Origin: Hexactinellida sp. DTS-2022
Taxonomy: Eukaryota > Porifera > Hexactinellida
Assembly: GCA_028753945.1 (NCBI GenBank)
Contig: JAPNXP010000007.1
Coordinates: forward strand, 2,046,001-2,110,000
Direction: 5' to 3'
DNA length: 64,000 bases
Both the position numbers and the translations under genes were made by a program. Positions 24,263 through 35,694 of this stretch are shown piece after piece (within the stretch, counting starts at the first letter, position 1; each line of letters opens with the position of its first letter). The notes under the pieces were generated by a model that was not told the DNA's origin, made no database searches, and worked only from the letters and a program-made list of their open reading frames with translations.

Positions 24263-24379
24263 GTCTAGTGGGTGTCACTGTCCAAGGACCGCTTCATTTC
24301 CTTGAGGCAGTGGGTGTCCGGACACCCAGGACACCCCGGTGGCGCCGGCCATGTTATATTTGAAAAATGAAAGCATATA

Positions 24380-24554
24380 CAGTGCAACCTCGATTATCCG
24401 GACTTTGATTATTCGGACTCTTCGATTATCCGGACATGGGTCCAAATCCCAATCCTATACTATTATATATAAAATAACCTCGATTATCCGGACTTTAGCT
24501 TATACGGACATTTTCGTTCGGTCCCAATGGGTCCGGATAATCGAGGTTGTACTG
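24380..24554. mobile_element. pogo/Tc1-like MITE, 175 bp
   Basis: TA CAGTGCAACCTCGATTATCC at the left and GGATAATCGAGGTTGTACTG TA at the right. Internal repeats of CGATTATCCGGAC. Ends and TA duplication fit Tigger/pogo-type MITEs. Confidence 0.88.
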
Positions 24555-24898
24555 TACATAGTAATTGGAATGCATTTGTTTTAATTTCGTAATCACTAAT
24601 TCACTATCTAAGTTATATAATTCATTAAAACATGACAAATAATTTTTATTTAGTCTAATTATGAAATTTTCAAGAATTCCTAAAATGCCTTTGTACCAAT
24701 CGACAATTCCCTTTTCTGATGTAGCTCCTTTATTACTATAAATTTGTTGGATTTCTTAAACTTTATACTATAGTCTTGTAATGGAGCATTAAAAATTATT
24801 TATTAATTGTGCCCCTTCTAATATCTCCCTGTCCCCCCCCCAAGAGGCCCCCCTGATTAAAATCCTGGCGCCTCCACTGATGGTGGCTGATATTGAAT

Positions 24899-25035
24899 CC
24901 AAAGGAAAGGTATCATCCTAGTATTGTCGGTAGCTCCTTGATATCGAATGACGAAGGAGCTACCGACAATACTAGGATGATACCAAAGGAAAGGTATCAT
25001 CCTAGTATTGTCAGTAGCTCCTTGATATCGAATGA
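24899..25035. repeat. direct-inverted-direct repeat triplet
   Basis: A 53-base unit (24899-24951) beginning CCAAAGGAAAGG recurs with one mismatch at 24983-25035. Between them 24953-24984 is the reverse complement of the unit's middle (GGAGCTACCGACAATACTAG). This arrangement points to a template-switch rearrangement rather than a transposon. Confidence 0.85.
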
Positions 25036-25372
25036 ATTGTTTTATACATAAATGAAGGAGTGGCTTATCGAATGGAGAGATTCTAAACAGCTTGGATAAC
25101 AAAAGAGACTTTCATTGCTTTAATTTGCACTAATAATGTTATAGCTGACTTGTGTATTGATTTGATAGAGAGTGGCTATCAATTTCTTCTAACTGGAAGA
25201 TTGCAAACAGATCCACTTGAAAACGTCTCTCACTGTATCGGAAGATGAGCGGTGGACGCTTCTTAATTAGCCTGGAAGATGTCTCGGAATCTATAGTCAA
25301 ATCTATAGTTAAAATGGAAACCTGAAAGTGCAAGGCAAGTTGCTGTTTACATCCTTGGTTAAATCCAGGGCC

Positions 25373-26180
25373 AGATTACAGCATAGGCCATGGCCTAGGG
25401 CCCCGCGCTTTTGGGGGCCCCCCGCGCTTTTAGCTGCTCCGGGGCGTTTAGGTGAATTTTTGAAAAATTATTAAAAATGAGGCTTCATGTATTGGGCAGA
25501 TGGACTCATCGTGTTAGCTAGTATGCTAATATTTATATTGGGTCCGTTATTATCGGATATAGTGTTACTAATTTTAATTTATAAATTGATATTAATTAAT
25601 GCATGGAAATTTCTACTATTTATAAGGCAACCAAATTCAATATACGTTTTTATAACATTGATATGATTGTACTTCATACATCCTATATATATTCATCGTT
25701 CACTCCCGTTAAGTTGTTTAATATACGTTTTTCAATGAGCACTTAATTGTAATAAGTATATACCTTTTAAAATTCTCTTGCGTTCTTTAAAGTTGTACAC
25801 TGGCGGAGTACTAATTCTGAGAACCTATTTCTAAACAAAATTGTACCTTGTAAATTTGTAATTGAAGTTAGATTGATTTTAGTACATCTAAATTATTAAT
25901 GATAGTTTTTGTTTAGAAACTTTGACTGGTTTGACATTTCGTCAATTAATAATGTGAGCTGAATTTTCGATAATTTTTGTCTCGAAGTGGCAACGTATTA
26001 TGTATAGTACGCAATATAAGTTTAACTAGTTAGACACGCAGTCTTCGCACGGATATTATCGTTGACTTAGCAAGGATAAAAGCTTGAAAAAAGTTGTTTA
26101 ATGGATATGTAATGATTCATGTATCTAAGAAAATAATACATAATAAATTTATTTTCATTAATATGTATTTAGTCTTAGGG
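25373..26180. repeat. possible hAT-like element with CAGGGCCAGATTA end
   Basis: The left side has CAGGGCCAGATTACAGC followed by GGGGGCCCCCCGCGC. The right side has GGGGGCCCC and ends near ATGGCCTGG at 26200. The two ends are only partly complementary and no 8-bp duplication is seen. The 25036-25370 stretch before it holds nothing recognised. Confidence 0.35.
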
Positions 26181-26420
26181 GGCCCCAAAAGAATTTATGG
26201 CCTGGATCATTTTCAGAATTATATAAATGTTGCAATGCAAACGCGAGATTGGTGTACACGCGTGTACACCAGTGTACACGCGTTCACACCAACTTGTCTG
26301 GTGTACACGCGTTCACACTGGTGTAAACGCGAGATTTTATTAAGTTTAGTTAATCTCGCGTTTACACCGGTGCAAACGCGAGATTGGGGATTTATTATAC
26401 TTGTGGTTCATTTATATTAA

Positions 26421-26537
26421 CCCTCGTCTGGCTAGGAATGTAAAATTGAAACTGAAAGTTAATTGAATTTCAATTGAAAGTGAAAGTGAAAGTGGGGTTT
26501 TTCTATTTATACCTTTTACCCCAAGCCAGCCGAGGGT
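26421..26537. mobile_element. piggyBac-like MITE, copy 1 (TTAA)
   Basis: TTAA CCCTCGTCTGGCT at the left, GCCAGCCGAGGG then T and TTAA at the right. The uninterrupted site (CATTTATATTAAATAACTAA) is preserved in the other arm of the Ginger element near 30388-30407, proving insertion. TTAA plus CCC ends fit piggyBac. The interior holds GAAAGT-type direct repeats. Confidence 0.9.
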
Positions 26538-27129
26538 TTAAATAACTAACGTGGTATTTGTTGACCATGATAGGCAGGATTATTATGGGAATCAGGGAAT
26601 GGGAATCATTTTATTCCCTGTGGGATTCTATTATAAGTGTGTGTGTACTATTTATTATACGTAGACCCAAGTGCACTATATACACAGCTCTCATTTTTGT
26701 CGGTATACCCTTTGAAATCTTGTGTCATTGAATGGATCTGAAGTATTTTCCTACAGTTACGTTACCCTCAGTATTATTTGATAAGAAATAGTATGTATTG
26801 CATCTCGTTCTTGCCAACTGTACCAGTAATTCTTTTAAACTGTCAACGTCAAGGAATATATTATACATACCAACTCGCTCATTAATTTCCTTATCTTAAT
26901 TATTTTCATTTAGTACTAATTATAAATGTTGGTACAAGCTATAAGGGTGTTTCCTGGATCAAAATAAATTTACATTTATCAATGAATAGAGATAACGAAC
27001 ATTTATATATTCTATTACGACCAGTGGCGTATGTTGTAATTTGTGTGCGAGAAAAAGCACTCGCGTATTCTCTTGGTGGGTTTGCTTATTGGCATAAAAC
27101 CAAAATACTTATAAGCGGTAAAATCTCTT

Positions 27130-27448
27130 GGCATGTTCAATGTAAGCCATCGCTAATCCGAACGGGAGAAATAACATTATTTTCGTTTAAAAAGAGAATA
27201 ATTTTCAGTTGGAATTGGAAACTTTCTAATTATACGAGTAATAGTTTCGTTTGGATTAATGAGGTTCGGATTAGCTAGGGTGTACTCAGGGCCGTACCTA
27301 TGTGTCCTGGGGCCCCCCCGGACCCCTTCAGGGGGCCCCTACATAGGAATGAATAAGTAATATAATTTTGTTATATGAAATTATGGGGCCCCCTGAATGC
27401 GGGGGCCGGGGAGTTCGGGGTACGCTTCCTACGGCCCTGGGTGTACTG
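27130..27448. repeat. Tc1/pogo-like MITE remnant with a hAT MITE inside its right end
   Basis: The right terminus CGGATTAGCTAGGGTGTACTG followed by TA at 27449 resembles the 17708-18022 element. The left side keeps CGCTAATCCGAAC near 27153 but lacks the outer CAGTACACC. The right end is interrupted by the 27287-27439 MITE. Confidence 0.45.
27287..27439. mobile_element. hAT-like MITE, 153 bp
   Basis: Ends CAGGGCCGTACC and TACGGCCCTG, with a perfect 8-bp duplication GGTGTACT (27279-27286 and 27440-27447). GC-rich and non-coding. Confidence 0.9.
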
Positions 27449-27516
27449 TACTATTATAGTATAGGTCTGTTATATACAACACATTATCTGGCAAAGTTGT
27501 TGAGATATAAGACCCA

Positions 27517-27590
27517 GGGCCCGTATTCACTAAGAAGTTAAGTACGTACTTAGTACTTAAGTACTAAGTAATCTTAGTGAATACGGGCCC
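27517..27590. repeat. 74-bp hairpin MITE with GGGCCCGTATTCAC ends
   Basis: GGGCCCGTATTCACTAAG at the left is the exact reverse complement of the right end. The loop is made of ACTTAGTACTTAAG units. Short palindromic elements with this kind of terminus are frequent in animal genomes; a longer relative may lie at 48893-49114. Confidence 0.7.
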
Positions 27591-27817
27591 AGGACTATTT
27601 CCCAATATTGAACGAACATGATTGATATACGTTTTATTACTTTATTTATTATAAGTTACGCGAGGTAGCAGAACTTTTTATTACTACTTATAATAGCTAC
27701 TTATTAGCTAGCATACCAATACATCAAAGAATATCAATCGATAATTTGCTTTTATTAGGAGCAATGATACACTTAATTAACGGATAAACTTCCAACTATT
27801 AGCACTACGAAATCCTA

Positions 27818-29861
27818 CTAAGGATTAGATGCTTCAACATGTTTGTTAAGACATACGTGTCCCCTATAACACTTGGTATTGCAGCTTCGACCTGACTTCT
27901 TGCAGGGACACCTCTGAGTCTTGCAATGCTTACATCTGCAAGCTGAGCTGCTAGAAATACCGAGAGAAGCACTCTGCATTGCCTCTGTCTGGGTAATCGT
28001 TACAGGAGGAACGGAATCCAACGAGAGAATGTTAGCTGGACATAATTCGAACTGGTTACGACTATAATTAACTGCCAGTGTTCTGAGTCGTGCCGATGGA
28101 GTATGTAGATTCATCTCTACTCGTAATACATCCAAGGATGTTGCGAGGACCCAATGAGTGCATCTTATCAGGCCGGGAGATAGGGATTAATACTGAATCT
28201 CCCACTACAGCATCCTTGAATTTCTTCGAGGCAGTATTAAGCATTCTGTCTTGTTGTTTCTCCTGACAGCGCTTGATACCAGCCCTCATCTTGTTGCACT
28301 TTTCTTTTCTGGATGAAAAGTCACATGCGGGACACACTACACTGCTTCCGTAGCCTTCTTCTCCCTCAGACCTTCCACATATGATGTGGATGAAGCCAAA
28401 ACAGCGTGGACATGTGTGTGCACCAGAAGTTACTTCTCCACAAACAACACAGTCTAGAGTGGAAATCGAACAACTAGCCTGAATAGGATCTGGTGAAGTT
28501 AACGGAGATCTTGTAGATGTGTAATAATTAGATTCAAGTAATTCATCTGAAATCTGGTTTTCCGAGACAAAGGAACTTAATAGAGGTGGTGGAGCAGTGA
28601 TATTTGAATGAAACGACACCAAATTGTCACTGACAATTGTCCCAACTGGGATAGCTGTCAAAATTTCATTCTCGTACTCGTCGATTTGAGTGGGAAATTT
28701 CGAAAGAGGAGGAGATGGAATAGACGAATACGATTGATACTCGCTTACTTCTAACTCTGCGTTTAGAACCTCTGCAAGACCAGGTTCTACAATGTTCCTT
28801 TGGAAGACTTCGATATCATCTTCAGTATTAATGTCTGGCCAGAATTCATGGGGTATGCCAATATTCGTTAGTCCCATTGGCGGCTTCTTGTTATAGACAG
28901 CTTCATAAGGAGTCATCCGGATAGCAGTATGATAGCTGGTATTATGATTCCACTGTACCCACCTTAGGTACTTCACCCAACAATGGTCGTTGTTGTTATC
29001 TCGCATCATTCCGAAAAGGCCGTCTTTGATATCGCGGTTAGCTCTTTCCACAGCACCCTGAGACTCTGGGTGTCTGGGTTTTCCGTGGACTATTTTTATT
29101 GTTGGCCATTTCGTTGCTAGAGTAGTGAAGAGGAGATTGTTAGAGAACTCCCTACCATTGTCTGAGTGGAGAATGTGTGGAGGTCCAGAGTCACAAAAGA
29201 TATCGAGCAAACTCTCGCATACCTCTTCAGTCGACTTACGTTTAAGCGGAACTAGGTTGATCTTCTTGGTAAAATGATCCAAATAGACCAACAGATATTT
29301 GTAGGGTGTAACCCCATCAGCGGACAAGTTGACCTCGAGATTTTGATCGCTCATATCTATCAAGTCCATCTGTGCCCTGCTGAGGAAATCGGTGGATGTG
29401 ATGGGTTTCACAACTACACTCTTAAAAGACTTCTTGGCTTTCTTTAAATGACTACATGGCAAGTTTTGACAAAAATCCCACAAATCTTTTCTGTCACGCC
29501 ATGATATTTCAGAGCAGCGCTTGTAGAGCTTGGTTCTACCAGTATGGTTACCTTCGAGCCTATGAAGCGAGTCCAATTTATCGTACAGCTCTTCTATTGC
29601 CAACACTCTTCTGGATATTCCATCTTTCTTGCCCTTAACTTTCTTGCCCTTAAGATACAGGATACTTGTTCCCTGATAAGACACCAACTCAAAACGGTCC
29701 TGAACCCTTTGCCATCTGGAAAGTTCATTCTTCTGGAGGACGGATGGTTTGGTACTTTGGAGTAAAGTGATTTTATTAGCTATATCAGCTCGCGTAAAAG
29801 TAGCACTTGATGGCTCCGTCGATATAGTTAAGAGTGACTTGTCGAATTCACTCCTGGACAT
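27818..29861 (-). CDS. Ginger-type integrase/transposase with PHD-like and Cys-rich tail
   Basis: A retroviral-like integrase used as a DNA transposase. I choose the Met at 29861 (MSRSEFDKSLL) over an upstream one at 29936. Counting from the upstream Met, an H2C2-like zinc region is at about 125-161 (H, H, then FCQNLPC), and the core has QMDLID (D191), HSDNGREF (D259) and GAVERANRD (E297), the full DDE set. Further on is a PHD-like zinc region (CVVCGE ... CPRC ... CPACD) at about 500-545. A Cys-rich tail (CRCKHCKTQRCPCKK) follows in another frame, so one base shift near 28085 separates it. This architecture is known from Ginger transposases and KRBA2-like proteins. It is otherwise intact, so the copy may be young. 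Confidence 0.85.
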
Positions 29862-30587
29862 GTTACCCAGTCGATTCAAACGGTATTCACAAATAAGAGA
29901 TATTACGAATACGCCCATTGATCTATTTATAAGCAACTTTGCAATTTTGTTTACAGTTACAGTTTATGTGATCACAAACCAGCGAATAACATCAAACAGA
30001 TGTCATCTTCAATTCTATTAGGCAACAATGCAATAGCAGGAAATACTTTGAACATTCTGATGCAATCACTATTTGTTTATGCTATCATCACACAATATTT
30101 TAAAAGTGATAATCGTCAGTATTTATAATCCAGTTTAGACTGTTGTTATTTGCGTACCTAATACAGTCGCCACTTAACTGGGTCTAACTACCCTCGGACC
30201 AGTGACACTATTATGCGCAGTTGGTGGTTTATAATATTATTGGACACTACTAGAATATAATATTATTAAATAATACTGGCCAACTACAATTATAGAAAAA
30301 TAAATGACACTCAATCAATAAAATGATTCCCATTCCCTGATTCCCATAATAATCCTGCCTAGCATGGTAAACAAATACCACGTTAGTTATTTAATATAAA
30401 TGAACCACAAGTATAATAAATCCCCAATCTCGCGTTTGCACCGGTGTAAACGCGAGACTAACTAAACTTAATAAAATCTCGCGTTTACACCAGTGTGAAC
30501 GCGTGTACACCAGACAAGTTGGTGTGAACGCGTGTACACTGGTGTACACGCGTTCACACCAATCTCGCGTTTGCACTGCAACATAAA

Positions 30588-31780
30588 CGCCAAAAAATAA
30601 TAGCATCGTCAATTTGTCAAATATAAATAATTTCATGTTCAAAACAAGTGAGGTCGAAAAGTTAAACTAGGTTAGATTGGCTATATATATTGCTACTTAA
30701 TGGACTAACAAAGAGCAGGCGCCTCCTATTGCATAAATGAACATGAAATCAGACACCTCTGATTGCTCTACAAATCGCTAGATGTTGGAAGAAAAACTAA
30801 GGAAAATCAACTTCCAGGGACAATAATATACCTATATCGCTCCATGGGAATTTTATTTCCAGTCAACTTAATTAATACCTAAATTAATGACTTATTTATT
30901 CCATTTTATATTTTCACTAGTATTATTCACAGATTAAGGTATTTTAATGTCGAAAAAGTTCATTCCGATGATGCAGTGGTAGTTGGTAAGAAGCAGTAGA
31001 TTTTTAAATATAAATAGATAGCAGGATAATAGTTTCAATCACATTCGGCAAATGCTTAGACAGGACATCTTGGTAATTTCATAACCGCAATCTTCCTCGA
31101 TTTAAGTCCCATTGGGATTACTCAACTCGTACTTCACTATTTATATATGGTCATCAATTCTGGTAAACGTTATTATTTCTTCAATATAGATAAATTCATA
31201 CTTATCCAAGTACCACAGCAGATGGGAGAAATTCTCATTGCCATCGTGTTGTGTTAGTCGAATTTGTCAATGAGATAGCTGATAATTCTATCAAAGTAGG
31301 GTATTAAAATCGAAAGTTTGAAGTACTCGCCTGAATTTGAAGCAGTTATATTAGCTCGATTTCGTTGAAGCGCGAGATTTTTGTAAATCCAAATTTAATA
31401 TTTTTCCGCTTATGTACCCCAACCAACACAGTGGGCGAGAATGACAATTTAGGGGAAATAGGCATTTTAGTAGCAGATAGCCAATCATGAAATATTGTTG
31501 ACATATAGTTTAACTATAGCTGGGATCTCATTGGTTTCATTGAAAATGATGTATCTAGTCTCCTAGTACTGTTATTAATGGTTTAATGTGATTTGATTAA
31601 CAATTATATTTTTGGTCGGTTAACAGTCCTTTATTATTCACCCATGATTATTGATAAAGTATTTTAACGTGGGAAAAATAACTAAATCTAGTCTTACCCC
31701 AAGAAATTTAAGAATGCAACAAATGTAAGCAGGTTAGATGTATACTGGGTGAGATTCTCGCAAGTATAAATACTCTTAGC
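30588..31780. other. non-coding AT-rich stretch
   Basis: No coding sequence, terminal repeats or target duplications recognised on either strand. Confidence 0.3.
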
Positions 31781-32873
31781 CGTGACCTACGTAATAAAAG
31801 GCCTGATCACCAACTATATATTTCTGAACCATGGATTAATGGAAGGCCATTGATTATTAGCTGACATATCTTTATCTCATTAGCTAGTAATGACAGACCT
31901 GAGAAATGCATTATAATTATATAGGAAGTTAGGAACATGATATCAAGGCATATATAACATCCTTTAGAATTGCGATATATTACCATTTGATTGCGTAATC
32001 GCTATTTTCCGTGGGAATTATCGTGTTTTTATAGCCTACTTTTAACCTAGTTAAACGCGTTATAAATGTTCAAAATTGAAACATGAGGATGTCCATAACT
32101 CGTTGAATGAAATATATCGAAATTATAAATGGAATGTTGACCCATTCCTCGGTTGCCAGGGAAATGCATATTTCCTAAAATGAGCCATAACTCAAAGACT
32201 ATCGATTTTATGTGAACTATGCTAGAACTGATCTATCCGCAATTATTAACTTCCTATTCATTGATAATACATTTTCTAGGCCTAACTTCAATAATCTTTG
32301 AGATAATGAGATTATTACCATATAAAGAATTAACTGTCAATAATCTCATTATCTCAAAGATTATCGAAGTTAGGCCTAGAAAATGTATTATCAATGAATA
32401 GGAAGTTAATAATTGCGGATAGATCAGTACTAGCACAGTTTACATAAATTCGATAGTTTTTGAGTTATGGCTCATTTTAAGAAATATGCATTTTCCTGGC
32501 AACCGAGGAATGGGTCAACATTCCATTTATAATTTCGATATATTTCATTCAACGAGTTATGGACATCCTCATGTTTCAATTTTGAACATTTATAACGCGT
32601 TTAACTAGGTTAAAAGTGGTCTATAAAAACACGATAATTCCCACGGAAAATAGCGATTACGCAATCAAATGGTAATATATCGCAATTCTAAAGGATGTTA
32701 TATATGCCTTGATATCATGTTCCTAACTTCCTATATAATTATAATGCATTTCTCAGGTCTGTCATTACTAGCTAATGAGATAAAGATCTGTCAGCTAATA
32801 ATCAATGGCCTTCCATTAATCCATGGTTCAGAAATATATGGTTGGTGATCAGGCCTTTTATTACGTAGGTACG
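31781..32873. mobile_element. 1.1-kb palindromic element with P-like ends
   Basis: Nearly the whole element is one palindrome, arms about 530 bp each around a centre near 32325. It starts CGTGACCTACGTAATAAAAG and ends with the complement (one base missing), which matches the P element at 49788 (CGTGACCTACGTAACATAAG) closely. Overlapping open frames on the two strands encode the same residues because of the palindrome and are not genes. Palindrome cores lie at 32131-32148 and 32507-32524. No clear target duplication. Confidence 0.8.
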
Positions 32874-33430
32874 TCCTAACATTCTTAGATATTTTTATAA
32901 CGTAGTTCTCTGTTTTTGATTTTAGCTTGCTCACTAAATATCCTCCCAACCATATAAAACCCACTTATTGGAATTTTGAGAGCCTGGTTGAGTTCATAGG
33001 CTGTTGCCTGGTTGCTGGTTTTGCACTCAATACATGGTAACTATTTTTGAAATATTTTTAGATTCTAGAATGGTAAGTAGGGTAAACATAATGCGTTACT
33101 ATATGCATTACTATATGCCCAAGCAATATGCAAAATTTGACCTATCCAGCATATAAGTCAAGAGAAATTTTTGCGGAAGGTTGCGGAACCCTACAGTTGA
33201 TTTTATATAAACGCTAATAGACCCATGTATCTATTGGAACTTGAAAACGATCTGGCCACGACTGGCCACTTTGAGTTTCGACACTTTATAATGGGTTACT
33301 AGGTTGTCCGAATTACTAAATAAGTAAGAAAGTTGAAGTTTCTAAGTATACGAAAATATAGTTCAAATGTCTTCGAAATAGGCGTATTCTTTAAGAAGAA
33401 CACATTATGTACAATTCCTGGAAATCTTAA
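32874..33430. other. non-coding stretch
   Basis: AT-rich, with the tandem phrase GCATTACTATATG near 33099. No gene or paired ends recognised. Confidence 0.3.
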
Positions 33431-35027
33431 GGCCGATCTTTACTCAAGATTGCAAAATAATTATTAATGAGTTTATTTCATTATTATATGTAATATTATC
33501 GGGGAGATCAGCTGGAAAATTTTTTTTCAATTCTGAGAAGATTTTAACACGTTATGGCATTTTGAAGCGATAAATTTCTGTTATCTTGCCAAATTCAGTG
33601 TTAGTATTTTTCCGGCCCTACAATGGTCGTCAGAGAAATTGAGATTTGATTGTTTTAGGATAGCACCGTATAAAGTATAGCTAAATTGCAAATTTCAGGT
33701 AAATCTAATAGCTAGTTTGCTGTAGTGACCATTATAAGTGCCAGGATTGTGAAGGTCATCATGAACGGTGTATTTTCTAATGTTCTAATAGGTTTGTAGG
33801 CTCGCAAGTCTCAATTTGCAGTCATTTACGTTGTTATTCAAACATTAGCATAATTGGATATGTAATTTGGGTGTAAACCAAAATTTATACCATTCCAATG
33901 CAGATTTTCTGAGTTATAGCCAATTGAACTTCGATTTCTACTGCCAAGTTCACAAATCTAACTTCAAAGGGCTTTTACTTTAAAAATTTGCATTGTGAAG
34001 TTTAGATATAGGATCATTCCCTAAATAGATATATATTCCTTATTTTACATTTGATTTCATTAAATTTTGACCAAATATGTGACCCTGACACCAAATAAAC
34101 TTTTCCAAATGCGATTTTTTGTAAATCTCATTGGGTGGTCCCTATGATTATATATTATTGTTTCTCACAAACCCGTGGACCTATAATAACAATTTTGTGT
34201 GCAAAATGTTCGCACTACTCGACTTCCTATCAATCCATAATACATTTTGTGACCCTAACAAACAACGTTTTCAAAATGACCATATATGGGCATAGAAATG
34301 TGACAATTTTTGATGATTTTAAAAATTTAAACTCCTGATAAATATACTCTAGATTTTAGAAATAAAATTCTAAATCATGCATATAGTATTGCAAACATCC
34401 TGGAAGAACAAATTTAACCATTATCCTAATGATTGCAACAATACAAATTCATCTCATCATCTTCAAATAGTGCGAAAAGTAAATTTAAAAAAGGATTCCG
34501 GGAGCGCGCCCGATCACAGTTTTGGTCCAAATTGGTTGAAAGCAAGTCTAAACTGAAGAATACATATGTTCTGAGGTAAGGAACCTTGATTTAACCTACA
34601 CAATTCAAACTTTCAAATTCCCAGCCTTTTCAAGTCAGACTTTATCTGCCAAGTCAATAAATTCTTCAAAATAAGTCAAAATTATGAAAAATGGCAGTCA
34701 AAGTCGAATTTCAAAGGTCTATAACTTTAAAAGTTTAGATTGTAGAGAATAAATCAAGGTTCCTTACCTCAGAACATATGTTTTCTTTAGTTTAAACTTG
34801 GTTTCAAAAAATTTAGAGCAAAACTGAGACCGGGCGCGCGCCCGGGAAATATATTTCATTTGAAAAGTGACCTTTGGGTGATGATGCACACATTCCTAAG
34901 CTTTAAAATAGTCTCAACTGAAAAAGTTTTGATCAGATTCACCTGGAATTTAGCGTGTAGCTAGACCATACTGGGACCTATCTAAAAACACTCTAATGTC
35001 GATTTCCATCTTGAGTAAAGACGGGCC
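33431..35027. mobile_element. TTAA-flanked non-autonomous element, about 1.6 kb
   Basis: Ends GGCCGATCTTTACTCAAGAT and the near-complement ATCTTGAGTAAAGACGGGCC, each next to TTAA (33427-33430 and 35028-35031). It contains a copy of the 1583/21230 dispersed repeat (about 34135-34340) and an inner fold-back (34490-34860). No coding potential. TTAA targets fit piggyBac or Kolobok, but GGCC ends do not decide between them. Confidence 0.65.
34490..34860. repeat. inner inverted repeat with GCGCGCCCG ends
   Basis: GGGAGCGCGCCCG near 34500 and CGGGCGCGCGCCCGGG near 34833 face each other. The inner arms share ACATATGTTCTGAGGTAAGG and its complement (about 34560-34580 and 34763-34783). Probably a fold-back nested in the 33431 element. 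Confidence 0.55.
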
Positions 35028-35210
35028 TTAAAAGAATAACTCTTTTGATAAAGAAGTATAGGAAATAAGAAATCGGTAGTTGAATTTAACCACAAATAAT
35101 TCAAAGTTTAATAATGTTACGTCATTCTATAAGAATTCAGAAAAGTGTCTAATAATTCGATATTAGCTTAAGTCAATTTTATACAATATCCATGAAGTGG
35201 CATAAGTATA

Positions 35211-35313
35211 CAGTCGAAATCGGGTTTTTTTGCCACTGTTTTTTTTGCTTATTGGGTTTTTTTGCCTCCTTTTGTCTTGCATTTTGGGGGGCAAAAAAAC
35301 CCGATTTCGACTG
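35211..35313. mobile_element. Tc1/pogo-like MITE, 103 bp
   Basis: TA CAGTCGAAATCGGGTTTTTT at the left and its perfect complement ending CGACTG TA at the right. The interior consists of T-runs with GCC, so transcripts would fold into a hairpin. Non-coding. Confidence 0.9.
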
Positions 35314-35559
35314 TATATGCATATGTTGAGTATCTATAAGGTGTTAAGAAAACACATTTATTATCTGATGTTTGAAGCACGTCAATGATAGTGAAAGTAG
35401 TTCAATCTTATAGAAATATTATTGTATCAATGGCACCACATGATTCCATAGAATAGATTTACACATAACTTTATTTAGTAAATCAGGCGGATATCCGACT
35501 AATCATTGTACGGATATCGGATAGTAGTGGTCGCTTTAATATCCGGACCCAGCCTTGTG

Positions 35560-35694
35560 TTTTAATAATATAGATGCATTTCTCAGGTTTGTCAATACTA
35601 GCTATTGAGATAAAGATAAGTCACCTATTTATCAATGGCCTTTAAGTAATACATGGTTCGGAGTAGTGGTAAGGCCTTATATAACAAGGTCACG
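35560..35694. repeat. right-end fragment of a P-like palindromic element
   Basis: Resembles 32740-32873 (GCATTTCTCAGG ... ATCAATGGCCTT ... GGCCTTATATAACAAGGTCACG) but lacks the left part. The surrounding 35314-36100 otherwise shows nothing recognised. Confidence 0.55.

Larger units (their letters stand above)
23205..24879. mobile_element. hAT-like element enlarged by nested insertions
   Basis: Left end CAGTGGCGCGCTACGG and right end CCTGGCGCCTCCACTG, with a perfect 8-bp duplication ATGGTGGC (23197-23204 and 24880-24887). It contains the 806-bp hAT element at 23457, the TA MITE at 24380, and possibly a further GC-ended element (CATTGCCGCGCCACG near 23372, GTGGCGCCGGCCATG near 24339). Just left of 23457 a 24-bp unit containing GTGGGTGTCCACTG is tandemly repeated. 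Confidence 0.85.
26228..30583 (-). mobile_element. Ginger-type DNA transposon, 4356 bp
   Basis: Ends TGTTGCAATGCAAACGCGAG and the complement of TGTTGCAGTGCAAACGCGAG, flanked by TAAA on both sides (26224-26227 and 30584-30587), a 4-bp duplication as described for Ginger. Subterminal inverted repeats of about 300 bp carry arrays of AACGCGAGATT and GTGTACACGCGTTCACACC. The left arm is interrupted by a TTAA MITE (26421-26537). One integrase-type gene on the minus strand fills the right half; the left half holds further nested MITEs. Confidence 0.85.

Noticed and set aside
26094-26420. 108-residue plus-strand frame shared with a minus-strand frame at 30391-30642
   Set aside because: The shared part is the subterminal inverted repeat of the Ginger element, not a duplicated gene.
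32219-32436. Overlapping open frames on both strands with almost identical peptides
   Set aside because: They are the two arms of a 1.1-kb palindrome; the peptide identity is a consequence of the inverted repeat and not of a gene.
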